Below are positions 16,347-25,210 of a DNA stretch of 64,000 nt, piece after piece. Within the stretch, counting starts at the first letter, position 1, and each line of letters begins with the position of its first letter. Origin of the DNA: Achromobacter kerstersii. Its GTDB lineage: Bacteria; Pseudomonadota; Gammaproteobacteria; Burkholderiales; Burkholderiaceae_B. The translations under genes and the position numbers were made by a program. The notes beneath the pieces are model-generated. The model ran no database searches. It had not been told where the DNA came from and saw nothing but the letters and a program-made list of their open reading frames with translations. The stretch lies in contig NZ_CADIJQ010000005.1 in assembly GCF_902859595.1 (NCBI RefSeq), positions 62,001 to 126,000 of the forward strand, read 5' to 3'.

Positions 16347-16378
16347 GGTCTTTTTGACCAAAAATAAATTCTTATTTT
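16347..16378. promoter_or_regulatory. Paired palindromes, candidate Lrp-type operators
   Basis: GGTC-TTTTT-GACC (16347-16359) is followed at once by AAAATAA-ATTC-TTATTTT (16361-16378). Both lie just upstream of the GAGG ribosome-binding site of the MHS gene. The AT-rich symmetry fits AsnC/Lrp-type binding, but no consensus for this subfamily is known to me. Confidence 0.4.
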
Positions 16379-16387
16379 GAGGACGTC

Positions 16388-17707
16388 ATGAGCAGCCCAT
16401 CCGCGACCTTGCGCAGCAAGCAAGGGGCAAGCGCCGCGCCCGCCAGCGCTGCGCCCGTATCCCGCGCCCGCACCATCCTGGCCGGTAGTGTAGGCAATGC
16501 GGTCGAGTGGTTCGATTGGACCATCTACGCCTCGTTCGCCATCTTCTTCTCAAGCCAGTTCTTCCCGCCGGGCAACGAAACCACCGCACTGCTGGCCACG
16601 TTCGGCATCTTCGCCGTGGGCTTCTTCATGCGGCCGGTTGGCGGCTGGGTGCTGGGCATTTTCTCTGACCGCTACGGCCGCAAAGCCGCGCTGGGCCTGA
16701 CGATTCTGATGATGGCGGGCGGTTCGCTCATCATCGCCATCACCCCCACCTACGCCACGATCGGCCTGGCCGCCCCGCTGCTGCTGACCGGCGCACGCCT
16801 GTTGCAAGGCCTGTCGCTGGGCGGAGAGTATGCCTCGGCCACGACCTTTCTGGCGGAAATGGCGCCGCCTGAGAAGCGCGGCTTCTATTCCAGCTTTGTG
16901 TTCTTCAGCGCCGCCGTCGGCATTCTGGCCGCGTCCGCCGTGGGCTGGATTCTGACGTCGACGCTTACCAAGGCCGACATGGCGTCCTGGGGCTGGCGCA
17001 TTCCGTTCCTGCTGGGCGCCTTGGGCGGCCTGGCCGGCATGTGGATTCGCCGCGCCATCCCGGAAACCGAAGCGTTCTCGCACGCCAAGAAGGCCGGCGT
17101 CGAAAAGCAGCCGCTGCGCACGCTGCTGCGCGACCACCCGCGTGAAGTGCTGCGCATCGTGGGCTTCTCGGTGCTGACCACGTTCGCGTTCTACATCTTC
17201 GTGGCCTACGTGCCCACCTACGCCATCCGCCAGGTAGGCGCCGACCCCAAGACCGCGTTCGCCGCCAACACCGTCGCGCTGATCGTCTTCATGGTGGTGC
17301 AGCCCCTGTTCGGCATCTTGTCCGACCGCATCGGGCGCAAGCCGCAGCTGATTTTCTTTGCCGCTGGCTACCTGGTGTTCTTCTATCCGGTGATGACGAC
17401 GCTTGGGCCGTCCTTCGGTTCGATCCTGGCGGTGGAATTGTTCGGCCTGGTGCTCTACGCCATGTACACGGCGATTGCGCCGGCCATCATGTCGGAGCAG
17501 TTCCCCACCAGCGTGCGCGCCGTCGGTATCGGCACGCCGTACAACCTGGTTGTTGCGCTGCTGGGCGGCACCACGCCCTACCTGCTGACCTGGCTGCAAA
17601 GCAAGGGCATGGAGCGCTGGTTCTTCTACTACGTGCTGGCGGGCGCCGTGATCACGCTGATCACCTTCATCCGCATGCCCGAAACGAAGGGCCAGACGCT
17701 GAAGTAA
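16388..17707 (+). CDS. MHS-family (metabolite:H+ symporter) MFS transporter
   Basis: The 439-residue inner-membrane protein has about twelve hydrophobic segments. GNAVEWFDWTIYASFAIFFS near 37-56 and GGWVLGIFSDRYGRKAALG near 87-105 are MHS hallmarks shared with proline/betaine, citrate, alpha-ketoglutarate and shikimate symporters. The second conserved loop (GILSDRIGRKPQL) is also present. The start has GAGG upstream. It is divergent from the double-domain Lrp-type regulator and is followed closely by an amidase, so its substrate may be an amide-derived organic acid or an amino acid derivative. Confidence 0.9.
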   Translation: MSSPSATLRSKQGASAAPASAAPVSRARTILAGSVGNAVEWFDWTIYASFAIFFSSQFFPPGNETTALLATFGIFAVGFFMRPVGGWVLGIFSDRYGRKAALGLTILMMAGGSLIIAITPTYATIGLAAPLLLTGARLLQGLSLGGEYASATTFLAEMAPPEKRGFYSSFVFFSAAVGILAASAVGWILTSTLTKADMASWGWRIPFLLGALGGLAGMWIRRAIPETEAFSHAKKAGVEKQPLRTLLRDHPREVLRIVGFSVLTTFAFYIFVAYVPTYAIRQVGADPKTAFAANTVALIVFMVVQPLFGILSDRIGRKPQLIFFAAGYLVFFYPVMTTLGPSFGSILAVELFGLVLYAMYTAIAPAIMSEQFPTSVRAVGIGTPYNLVVALLGGTTPYLLTWLQSKGMERWFFYYVLAGAVITLITFIRMPETKGQTLK

Positions 17708-17731
17708 AACGATCAAGCACCCCGTGTAAAC

Positions 17732-17770
17732 GCTTTCCGGCTGCGCCACGGCCGGAAGGCTTTTTCTTTT
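17732..17770 (+). terminator. Intrinsic terminator after the MHS transporter gene
   Basis: TTCCGGC and GCCGGAA pair around a short GC-rich loop and are followed by the T-rich run TTTTTCTTTTT. The run stops only three bases before the first ATG of the amidase. Confidence 0.75.
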
Positions 17771-17773
17771 TCC

Positions 17774-19213
17774 ATGAGATCCATGCCAGAACAAGACCAC
17801 ACCGCCCTGCATTTCCGAGACGCCCGCGAACTTGCCCGCGCCATCCGACAACGCGAACTGACATCGCGCCAGGTCACCACGCACTTTCTGGACCGCATCG
17901 AACGTGCGGCCCCGCTTGCCGCCTACAGCGAGATCACCGCGGAACGCGCGCTGGCGCAGGCCGACGCCGCCGACCGCCTGCAAGACGCGGGCCTGTTGAT
18001 GGGGCCGTTGCACGGCGTGCCGGTGGCGGTGAAGGACAGCATTCAATGGCAAGGCACGCCCACCACCGGCGGCTCGCAGACCCGGCGCGGGGTCATCAGC
18101 GGTGAAACGTCGACGGCGGTGCGCGCCTTGTCGGCCCAGGGCATGGTGATTCTGGGCAAGACGCGCATGACGGAGTTCGCGTTCGGGCTGTCGGGCCAGA
18201 ATCCCACCCAAGGCACGGCGCGCAATCCCTGGGATGCGAAGGTCGCCCGCGCGCCGGGCGGGTCTTCCAGCGGCGCGGGCGTGGCCGTGGCGGCCGGGCT
18301 GGCGCCGATTGCGCTGGGCGGCGACACCGGTGGTTCGGTACGCGCGCCGGCGGCCTTGAACGGACTGGTCGGCTACAAACCGTCGTCCGGGTTGATCAGC
18401 CGCGCGGGCTGCCTGCCGCTGTCAGACACGCTGGACGTGCTGGGCCCGATTGCCCGCAACGTGGCCGATGCCCGCCTGCTGGCGCAATTGCTGGCCGGCC
18501 CCGATGTGGACGACGGGGCCACCTTGGCCTTGCCCGCCGCCCGCTTCACCGCGCTTCGGCATCCTGCCACCCGTCGGCCGAATGCGGTCGCCGTGCTGGC
18601 GCCGGAAGCCTGGCCCGCAGCGTTGACCGAAGCGGGGCTGCAAACCTGGCACCAGGCGCAGGAACGGCTGGCAGCGGCCGGGCTCACGCCCACCGCGTGG
18701 CACCCGCCCGCCGGCCTGTCGTTCTCGCGCATGGCCGACGACAACTCGCTGGTGCTGGCCTACGAGGCCTATCGCTACTACGGCGCGCTGGCGGAAAACC
18801 CCGCCGCGCCCTTGTGGGAAGTGGTGCGGGCGCGCATCGCGGCGGGCGGCCGGATCGCGCAAGCCGATTACGAAGCGGCGCTGCTGCGGCGCGCAGCCGA
18901 CATGGCCGCCTTCGCCAGCGCCATGCAGGGGCAGGACGCCTTGCTGATGCCCGCGTGCGACCAGGCCGCGCAAGCGCTGGACGAAGACGACCTACGCCAT
19001 GTGGGTCTGGGCAAATTGCTGCGCCCGGCCAATTTCCTGGGCGCGGCCGCCATCGCGCTGCCCGCGGGATTCGACGCCGAAGGCATGCCCATGTCGGTGC
19101 AACTGCTGGCCCCCGCCGGTGGCGACGCCGCCTTGCTGGATTGCGCGGCGGTGCTGGAACCCGTGCTCGCGCCAGTGGCGCGCGTGCCGGATCTGTCGTC
19201 CTGGGGGTTGTGA
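17774..19213 (+). CDS. Amidase-signature hydrolase
   Basis: The amidase-signature enzyme has 479 residues from the ATG at 17774, or 476 from 17783. The Ser-cisSer-Lys triad is complete in the 476-residue numbering: K84 in VAVKDS, the middle serine of GGSSSG near 162, and nucleophile S185 in GGDTGGSVR. Family members hydrolyse amides, including indoleacetamide, allophanate-like compounds and Glu-tRNA; nothing specific identifies the substrate. No Shine-Dalgarno sequence fits, because a terminator U-run abuts the start. Expression probably depends on readthrough from the transporter gene or on weak initiation. Confidence 0.88.
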   Translation: MRSMPEQDHTALHFRDARELARAIRQRELTSRQVTTHFLDRIERAAPLAAYSEITAERALAQADAADRLQDAGLLMGPLHGVPVAVKDSIQWQGTPTTGGSQTRRGVISGETSTAVRALSAQGMVILGKTRMTEFAFGLSGQNPTQGTARNPWDAKVARAPGGSSSGAGVAVAAGLAPIALGGDTGGSVRAPAALNGLVGYKPSSGLISRAGCLPLSDTLDVLGPIARNVADARLLAQLLAGPDVDDGATLALPAARFTALRHPATRRPNAVAVLAPEAWPAALTEAGLQTWHQAQERLAAAGLTPTAWHPPAGLSFSRMADDNSLVLAYEAYRYYGALAENPAAPLWEVVRARIAAGGRIAQADYEAALLRRAADMAAFASAMQGQDALLMPACDQAAQALDEDDLRHVGLGKLLRPANFLGAAAIALPAGFDAEGMPMSVQLLAPAGGDAALLDCAAVLEPVLAPVARVPDLSSWGL

Positions 19214-19228
19214 ACACTCCGGCGCTAT

Positions 19229-19268
19229 AAAAAAAACCCCTGCAAAGATTTTGCAGGGGCTTTTTGCC
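19229..19268. terminator. Bidirectional intrinsic terminator between amidase and metK
   Basis: CCCCTGCAAA and TTTGCAGGGG form a perfect 10-bp stem with a 3-nt loop (19237-19259). An A-run flanks the left side and CTTTTT the right, so it can stop transcripts from both convergent genes. Confidence 0.93.
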
Positions 19269-19295
19269 GTGAAGACTCGCCTTGCGGCGCCTTCT

Positions 19296-20459
19296 TTACA
19301 GCGCTTTCTTCAGTTCCTGAACCTTGTCCGTGGCTTCCCACGAGAATTCCGGCTCGGAACGGCCAAAGTGGCCGTAGGCGGCGGTCTTGGCGTAGATGGG
19401 GCGCAGCAGATCCAGCATGTTCACGATGCCCTTCGGACGCAGGTCGAAGTGTTCGCGAACCAGCTTGGCGATCTGGTCGTCGGGGATGACGCCGGTGCCT
19501 TCCGTGTACACGGTGATGTTGATGGGTTCGGCCACGCCGATGGCGTAGCTGACCTGCACCTGGCACTGGCGCGCCAAACCGGCGGCCACGATGTTCTTGG
19601 CCACGTAGCGGGCGGCGTAGGCGGCCGAACGGTCAACCTTGGACGGGTCCTTGCCCGAGAACGCGCCGCCACCGTGCGGGCATGCGCCGCCGTAGGTGTC
19701 GACGATGATCTTGCGGCCGGTCAGGCCGCAATCGCCTTGCGGGCCGCCGATAACGAAGCGGCCGGTCGGGTTGACCAGGAACTTCGTGTTCGGCGTGATC
19801 AGGCCTTCGGGGAAGCTCGGCTTGATGATGTCTTCGATCACCGCTTCGCGGATGGTGTCCTGCGTGACTTCCGGCGCGTGCTGGGTCGACAGCACCACGG
19901 TGTCGACTTCCGCCGGGCGGCCGTCGATGTAGCGGAAGGTCACTTGCGACTTGGCGTCCGGGCGCAGCCACGGCAGGCGGCCGTCTTTGCGCAGTTCGCT
20001 CTGGCGCTGCACCAGGCGGTGCGCGTACCAGATCGGAGCCGGCATCAGGTCGGGCGTTTCATCGCACGCGTAGCCGAACATCAGGCCTTGGTCGCCCGCG
20101 CCCTGGTTCAGATAGTCTTCCGAGCTGCGGTCCACGCCTTGGGCGATGTCCGGCGATTGCTTGTCATAAGCAACCAGCACGGCGCAACCCTTGTAGTCGA
20201 TCCCGTACTCGGTGTTGTCGTACCCGATGCGGCGGATGGTGTCCCGCGCAACCTGGATGTAGTCGACGTTGGCGGTAGTGGTGATTTCACCGGCCAGAAC
20301 GACCAGGCCCGTGTTGCACAGCGTTTCGGCTGCGACACGCGCGTTGGGGTCCTGCGTGAAGATGGCGTCCAGAATCGAGTCGGAAATCTGATCGGCAACC
20401 TTGTCGGGGTGCCCTTCAGAGACGGATTCGGAGGTGAAGAGAAAATCGTTATTGGCCAC
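19296..20459 (-). CDS. metK: S-adenosylmethionine synthetase
   Basis: Cytosolic enzyme (387 aa) that makes SAM from methionine and ATP. The N-terminal [20 protein letters not shown], the [10 protein letters not shown] segment near 119-128, [20 protein letters not shown] and [19 protein letters not shown] are the conserved methionine- and ATP-binding blocks. It starts with GTG at 20459, preceded by AAGGA at a suitable distance. It stands alone between a bidirectional terminator and a leader with two small hairpins. Functionally it pairs with ahcY at the left edge in the activated methyl cycle. Confidence 0.98.
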   Translation of the reverse strand: MANNDFLFTSESVSEGHPDKVADQISDSILDAIFTQDPNARVAAETLCNTGLVVLAGEITTTANVDYIQVARDTIRRIGYDNTEYGIDYKGCAVLVAYDKQSPDIAQGVDRSSEDYLNQGAGDQGLMFGYACDETPDLMPAPIWYAHRLVQRQSELRKDGRLPWLRPDAKSQVTFRYIDGRPAEVDTVVLSTQHAPEVTQDTIREAVIEDIIKPSFPEGLITPNTKFLVNPTGRFVIGGPQGDCGLTGRKIIVDTYGGACPHGGGAFSGKDPSKVDRSAAYAARYVAKNIVAAGLARQCQVQVSYAIGVAEPINITVYTEGTGVIPDDQIAKLVREHFDLRPKGIVNMLDLLRPIYAKTAAYGHFGRSEPEFSWEATDKVQELKKAL

Positions 20460-20461
20460 AG

Positions 20462-20520
20462 ATGCGTCCTTAGTGTCCGGCTTGACCGGCTCATAGGTTC
20501 ACGAGGCGCGTTGCACCCCG
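20462..20520 (-). promoter_or_regulatory. Structured metK leader (two short hairpins reaching the RBS)
   Basis: On the minus strand GGTGC-AAC-GCGCC (20517-20505) and CCGG-TCAAG-CCGG (20489-20477) precede the AAGGA Shine-Dalgarno of metK. The segment between them is CTCGTGAACCTATGAG. It does not match the SAM-I, SAM-II or SAH consensus as I know them. It could be a translation control element or chance pairing. Confidence 0.35.
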
Positions 20521-20734
20521 GAATGCATGTCATACGCTATCTGGGTGCGACGCTTTAGCGGATTTGGCATGGGCCGCGCATAGCGCTGTGCCCTTGCCGT
20601 CGCCCCGCAAGTTGTCGGTTAACTCGGCGACTGAGCGGATTTTAAGCGAAAATGCCGGTCTTATGCCCGCGCCGGGGGTGTAAACATATTCCTGAACACC
20701 GGCATGACCCTGCCCGTCCTTATCCATTTGCCGC

Positions 20735-21607
20735 ATGCTGCTCGCTCTGTTCCGCCTTTTTGCCGCCTTGCCGCTACCCGTTGCGCACGCCATCGGGCGC
20801 GCGGCCGGGCTTGCCGTGTACGCCTGGCCGGGCAAGTACCGGCGCAGGCTTCAGGCCAATGCGGCGCAGGCCGGCTACCCGGGCGCGGCGTTCGCCCGCC
20901 ATGCAGCGGCCGAAACCGGCGCGATGATTCTTGAGAACCCGCGCGTCTGGTTCAAGAACGAGCAAAGCCTGGCCCAAGTGGTGTCGGACGATAACGACGT
21001 GGTCGCGTCCGCCCGGGCCGAAGGCCGCGGCATTCTGTTTCTGACGCCGCACCTGGGCTGCTTCGAGATCACCGCCCGCTATCTGGCCCGCCAGATGCCC
21101 ATGACGGTGATGTTCCGCCCCCCGCGCAAGGACGTGCTGGCGCCACTGCTTGAGACGGCGCGCAACAGTTCGGCCGTCAACGCCGTGCCGGCCACCATGC
21201 AGGGCGTACGCGAATTCGTGCGGGCGCTGCGCCGGGGCGAGTCAGTCGGCATGCTGCCCGACCAGGCGCCCAGCGTGGGCGACGGCGTATGGGTGCCGTT
21301 TTTCGGCCGTCTGGCCTACACGATGACGCTGCCCAGCAAACTGGCGACGCAAACCAATGTGCCAATCATCCTGACCGCCGGCGAACGCCTGCCCAAGGGC
21401 CGGGGCTGGCGCATCCATTACGTCCGGGTGCCAGAACCGCTGCCGGCCGAGCCTGAAGCCCAAGCCGCCCTGATCAACGCCGCAATGGAAACGCTGATCC
21501 GCCGCTGCCCCGAGCAATACCTGTGGAGCTACAACCGCTACAAGACCCCGCGCGGCGCGCCCCGGGCGCCCGACACCGCCCCGGCTTCACCGCCCCCGGC
21601 CCCCTGA
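20735..21607 (+). CDS. lpxL: Lipid A biosynthesis acyltransferase (HX4E type)
   Basis: Inner-membrane LpxL/LpxM-family acyltransferase of 290 residues that adds a secondary acyl chain to Kdo-lipid A. It has a hydrophobic N-terminus (MLLALFRLFAALPLPVAHA), the catalytic H106-x4-E111 motif in TPHLGCFE, FRPPRK near 127-132 and GMLPDQAP near 173-180. The C-terminal tail is alanine- and proline-rich. It is followed directly by a second family member, as in Bordetella, where two late acyltransferases lie next to dapF. Which position and chain length it uses cannot be read. Confidence 0.9.
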   Translation: MLLALFRLFAALPLPVAHAIGRAAGLAVYAWPGKYRRRLQANAAQAGYPGAAFARHAAAETGAMILENPRVWFKNEQSLAQVVSDDNDVVASARAEGRGILFLTPHLGCFEITARYLARQMPMTVMFRPPRKDVLAPLLETARNSSAVNAVPATMQGVREFVRALRRGESVGMLPDQAPSVGDGVWVPFFGRLAYTMTLPSKLATQTNVPIILTAGERLPKGRGWRIHYVRVPEPLPAEPEAQAALINAAMETLIRRCPEQYLWSYNRYKTPRGAPRAPDTAPASPPPAP

Positions 21608-21639
21608 CGCCACCGCCGACCGGTCTTTTTCCCCACACG

Positions 21640-22530
21640 ATGAACAATTCAAAAACACGCACGCTGGTCACTCTGTTGAAATGGTTCGGCCGCATCAAGC
21701 CGTCCACGCGTCTGCGCATCGGCGCCGTCCTGGGGTGGCTTGCCCCGCGGCTGGCCAAGTCCCGCGCGCGCATCGTGCGCCGCAATCTTGAACTCTGCTT
21801 TCCCGATCAGCCCGAATCCGTGCGTGAGAAATGGGTAGCGGACCATTTCCGCGCGCTGGCGCAGTCCATCGTCGACCGGGGCGTGCTCTGGTACGGCACC
21901 CCCGAGGCCGTCAAGGACATGGTCACGCAGACCGGGGCCGACCGCATCAATGCGCTGATCGCCGAGGGCCGCCGGGTGATTCTGCTGGCGCCGCACTTTA
22001 TCGCGATGGACGCCGCCGGCACCCGCCTGACCATGGAAGTGCCCAGCTCCGCCTCCATGTACACCCCGCAAAGCGACCCGCACATTGATGCCGTCGTGGC
22101 GGCCGGACGCGCCCGTTTCAACGAAGTGTTCCTGGTCAGCCGCAAGGACGGCGTGCGCGACCTGATCCGCCATCTGCGCGCGCCCCGTCCGGTGTATTAC
22201 CTGCCCGACATGGATTTCGGCCGCCAGGGTTCGGTGTTCGTGCCGTTCTTCGGCGTGCAGGCGGCCACGTTGCTGGCCACCGCCCAGCTCGCCAAGAAAT
22301 GGGACGCCGCCGTGCTGCCCATCGTGGGTTTCTGGAACCCGGATACCGGCCGCTACCATATCGATGTCTTGCCGCCGCTTGAGAACTTCCCGGGCGATGC
22401 GTCGCTGGAAGACGCCACAGCGCGTCTGAACCGCGAGCTGGAATCCTGGGTGCGCCGCTGCCCCAGCCAGTACTACTGGGTGCACCGCCGCTTCAAGACC
22501 CGTCCCCCGGGCGAACCCAAACTCTATTGA
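21640..22530 (+). CDS. Lipid A biosynthesis acyltransferase (HX4D type)
   Basis: Second LpxL/LpxM-family enzyme (296 aa), with H119-x4-D124 in [19 protein letters not shown] near 47-57 and YYLPDMDFG in the substrate region. The start [17 protein letters not shown] at 21640 follows the family N-terminus; no clear Shine-Dalgarno is visible, and an upstream in-frame extension would lie inside the previous gene. Together with the preceding gene it probably completes penta- or hexa-acylated lipid A in the inner membrane. Confidence 0.9.
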   Translation: MNNSKTRTLVTLLKWFGRIKPSTRLRIGAVLGWLAPRLAKSRARIVRRNLELCFPDQPESVREKWVADHFRALAQSIVDRGVLWYGTPEAVKDMVTQTGADRINALIAEGRRVILLAPHFIAMDAAGTRLTMEVPSSASMYTPQSDPHIDAVVAAGRARFNEVFLVSRKDGVRDLIRHLRAPRPVYYLPDMDFGRQGSVFVPFFGVQAATLLATAQLAKKWDAAVLPIVGFWNPDTGRYHIDVLPPLENFPGDASLEDATARLNRELESWVRRCPSQYYWVHRRFKTRPPGEPKLY

Positions 22531-22580
22531 GGCCTGGCGCTGGGCCGCCGGCCGCCCAAATAATGGGCGATAATCGCCGG

Positions 22581-23474
22581 ATGAACTGGAACTTCACCAA
22601 AATGCATGGCGCGGGCAACGACTTTGTCGTGCTCGACGGGGTCCGCCAGACCATCGACATGACGCCCGAACGGGCGCGCGCCTTGGGCGACCGGCACTTC
22701 GGCATTGGCGCCGACCAGATCCTGCTGGTCGAACGCGCCACCCGTCCGGACGCTGATTTCCGCTATCGCATTTTCAATTCCGACGGCAGCGAAGTCGAAC
22801 ACTGCGGCAACGGCGCGCGCTGCTTCGTGCGCTTCGTGCACGAGCAAGGCCTGTCCGACCGCAACCCGCTGCGCGCCGAAATCGCCACCGGCATCCTCGT
22901 CCTGGACGAAGGCGACGACGAACAGGTCACCGTTGAAATGGGCAGCACCCGCTTCGACCCCGCCGCGCTGCCATTCGACACCACCGGCCTGGCCTCGCAA
23001 CGCGAAGGCGAAGACGCGCTCTGGGAGCTGGACCTTGACGCGCCCACTGGCGTCGCCAACAAGGTGCTGCTGTCCGCCGTGGCCATTTCCAATCCGCACG
23101 CGGTGCAGGTCGTCGACAACGTCGACACCGCGCCTGTCGGCATCCAGGGCCCGCTGATCGAAACCCATCCGCGCTTTGCGCGCCGCGTCAACGCGGGCTT
23201 CATGCAAATCGTTGACCGCCACAACATCCGCCTGCGCGTCTTCGAACGCGGTGCGGGCGAAACGCTGGCCTGCGGCACGGGCGCCTGCGCCGCGGTGGCT
23301 GCCGGCATCCGCCGCGGCCTGCTGGAATCGCCCGTGCGCGTGCAAACGCGCGGCGGCGTGCTCACCATTGCCTGGAACGGCGAACAACTGCGCATGACCG
23401 GCCCGGCCGAATCCGTGTTCACGGGGCAGGTCGACATCGACAAGCTCGTCTTCTCCATGGCGCTGAATCGCTGA
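22581..23474 (+). CDS. dapF: Diaminopimelate epimerase
   Basis: Cytosolic enzyme (297 aa) that converts LL- to meso-diaminopimelate for lysine and peptidoglycan. Both catalytic cysteines are present: C75 in EHCGNGARC and the cysteine of LACGTGAC near 231. The conserved opening [16 protein letters not shown] and the proton-shuttle surroundings (NSDGSE) are intact. The start at 22581 gives the usual N-terminus. It lies between the acyltransferases and DUF484, in the widely conserved dapF-DUF484-xerC order. Confidence 0.97.
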   Translation: MNWNFTKMHGAGNDFVVLDGVRQTIDMTPERARALGDRHFGIGADQILLVERATRPDADFRYRIFNSDGSEVEHCGNGARCFVRFVHEQGLSDRNPLRAEIATGILVLDEGDDEQVTVEMGSTRFDPAALPFDTTGLASQREGEDALWELDLDAPTGVANKVLLSAVAISNPHAVQVVDNVDTAPVGIQGPLIETHPRFARRVNAGFMQIVDRHNIRLRVFERGAGETLACGTGACAAVAAGIRRGLLESPVRVQTRGGVLTIAWNGEQLRMTGPAESVFTGQVDIDKLVFSMALNR

Positions 23475-23478
23475 CCCT

Positions 23479-24156
23479 ATGACTGATACCACCTTCACCG
23501 CCCAGGACATCGCCGCTTTCCTGCAAGACCACCCCGGCTTCTTCGACGAACACGCCGACGTGTTCGCCGCCATGCAGGTGCCGCATCCACACGGCACGCG
23601 CGCCATCTCGCTGGGCGAGCGCCAGATTCTGACGCTGCGCGAACGCAACCGCGAACTGGAATGGCGCCTGCAAGAACTCGTGCGCAACGCCACCGCCAAT
23701 GAAAGCATCGGCACGCATGTGGCCAAATGGTGCAGCCGCCTGCTGTCTGAAAACGACCCGCAGCGCGTGCCGGGCGAAATCGCACTGGGTCTGGCCGAAC
23801 AATTCGAACTGAACCACGTGGCGCTGCGCCTGTGGGACTTGTCGGAATTGCCCGCCACCGGCTACGGCGAACCCGTCTCGCAAGACGTGCGCACGTTCAC
23901 CGACAGCCTGAAGACGCCTTACGTCGGCACCGACACCGACTTCGAAGCGGCCGGCTGGCTCGACAGCAAGCCGAAGTCGCTGGCGCTGGTGCCGTTGCGC
24001 CTGGAAGCCGACGGCGCGGCCGTCGGCCTGCTGGTGCTGGGTTCTGACGATCCCGAGCGCTTCACGCCCGAAATGGGCACGGCGTTTCTGGAATCCATCG
24101 GCCAACTGGCCTCCGCAGCGCTGCATCGTTTGAACCCGGCCTCGCCGAAGGTCTGA
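23479..24156 (+). CDS. DUF484 family protein (GAF-like)
   Basis: A 225-residue protein opening FTAQDIAAFLQDHPGFFDEH, the DUF484 hallmark. A short predicted coiled coil (RQILTLRERNRELEWRLQEL, about 48-67) leads into a GAF-like domain. Its function is not established. The gene commonly lies between dapF and xerC, as here: it starts 4 bp after dapF and ends 60 bp before xerC. Co-transcription is likely. Confidence 0.93.
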   Translation: MTDTTFTAQDIAAFLQDHPGFFDEHADVFAAMQVPHPHGTRAISLGERQILTLRERNRELEWRLQELVRNATANESIGTHVAKWCSRLLSENDPQRVPGEIALGLAEQFELNHVALRLWDLSELPATGYGEPVSQDVRTFTDSLKTPYVGTDTDFEAAGWLDSKPKSLALVPLRLEADGAAVGLLVLGSDDPERFTPEMGTAFLESIGQLASAALHRLNPASPKV

Positions 24157-24216
24157 CGCAGCAGCATCTATCGCATCGGATCTGCCCAAACGGGTCTACC
24201 TCAACGACGAGCGGAC

Positions 24217-25206
24217 ATGAATCAGGCACCGGACAGCACTACTCAAGACGCCACGCCGCTGCCTGATCCAATGCACGCCTGGCTGCGTCATCTGGAAACC
24301 AACCGCCGTTATTCGCCCCACACGTTGGACGGCTATCGGCGCGAGCTGCATTTCCTGCGCGACCTTGCCGACCGCGCCCGCCTGCCGCTGGACAAGATCG
24401 CCAACGGCCACATCCGGCAATTCGTGGCGCGCCTGCACGCGCAGGGCCGCGGCCCGCGCAGCCTGGCCCGAACGCTGGCCGCCTGGCGCGGCTTCTATCA
24501 ATGGTGGGCGCCATCCATCAACTTGGCAGGCAACCCCGTGGCAGGCGTGCGTGCCCCCAAGGCACCGCGCGGCTTGCCCAAGGCGTTGTCCGTGGAACAG
24601 ACGCAGGCGCTGCTGGACCGGCCGCCCGCCAAGGTCGCCAACGAACCCGCCGCGCTGCGCGATCAGGCGATGCTTGAATTGCTGTATTCCAGCGGCTTGC
24701 GGCTGTCGGAATTGGTGGGGCTGGACTTGCGCTACACACGGTCGGCCGACTATGAATCGCGCGGCTGGTTAAAGCTGGACGAAGCCGAGGTCGAAGTGCT
24801 GGGCAAGGGCGGCAAGCGCCGCTCGGTGCCGGTGGGTCAGGCAGCCATTGCCGCCTTGCAGAAGTGGATCGCGGTGCGGCCACAGCTGGCGCCGCCCAAC
24901 CCCGCCCCGCAAGATGCCGCCGCGCTGTTCCTGGGCGCGCGCGGCAAACGCATTTCGCCACGCGTGGTGCAGCTGCAATTGGCGCAGATCGCGCAACAGG
25001 CGGGGCTGCCGACCCACGTGCATCCCCACGTTTTGCGCCACAGCTTCGCCAGCCATGTGCTGCAATCGGCGCAAGATCTGCGCGCGGTGCAAGAGATGCT
25101 GGGCCACGCCAATATCTCTACCACCCAGGTCTACACCCGGCTGGACTTCCAGCATCTGGCCAAGGCCTACGACCAGGCGCATCCGCGCGCCGGCCGCAAA
25201 TCCTGA
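24217..25206 (+). CDS. xerC: Site-specific tyrosine recombinase XerC
   Basis: Chromosome dimer resolution recombinase (329 aa) that acts with XerD at dif. There is an N-terminal SAM-like core-binding domain (MHAWLRHLETNRRYSPHTLDGYRRE onward) and a C-terminal catalytic domain. The catalytic residues are R about 162 in SSGLRLSEL, K in GKGGKRR, H-x-x-R near 271-274 (HVLRHSF), H near 297 (LGHANIS) and Y near 306 (VYTRLDF). The position after dapF and DUF484 marks it as the housekeeping XerC rather than a phage or integron integrase. It ends 4 bp from the convergent NicO-like gene. Confidence 0.95.
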   Translation: MNQAPDSTTQDATPLPDPMHAWLRHLETNRRYSPHTLDGYRRELHFLRDLADRARLPLDKIANGHIRQFVARLHAQGRGPRSLARTLAAWRGFYQWWAPSINLAGNPVAGVRAPKAPRGLPKALSVEQTQALLDRPPAKVANEPAALRDQAMLELLYSSGLRLSELVGLDLRYTRSADYESRGWLKLDEAEVEVLGKGGKRRSVPVGQAAIAALQKWIAVRPQLAPPNPAPQDAAALFLGARGKRISPRVVQLQLAQIAQQAGLPTHVHPHVLRHSFASHVLQSAQDLRAVQEMLGHANISTTQVYTRLDFQHLAKAYDQAHPRAGRKS

Positions 25207-25210
25207 GCGC

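Noticed and set aside
16550-18211. Long minus-strand frame of 553 codons
   Set aside because: It lies opposite the MHS transporter and the amidase start. It is rich in Arg, Gln, His and Gly with no recognisable domain.
24217-25206. Tyrosine recombinase as evidence of a mobile element
   Set aside because: Its place after dapF and DUF484 and its sequence mark it as housekeeping XerC. No attachment site repeats, phage genes or tRNA target were seen.
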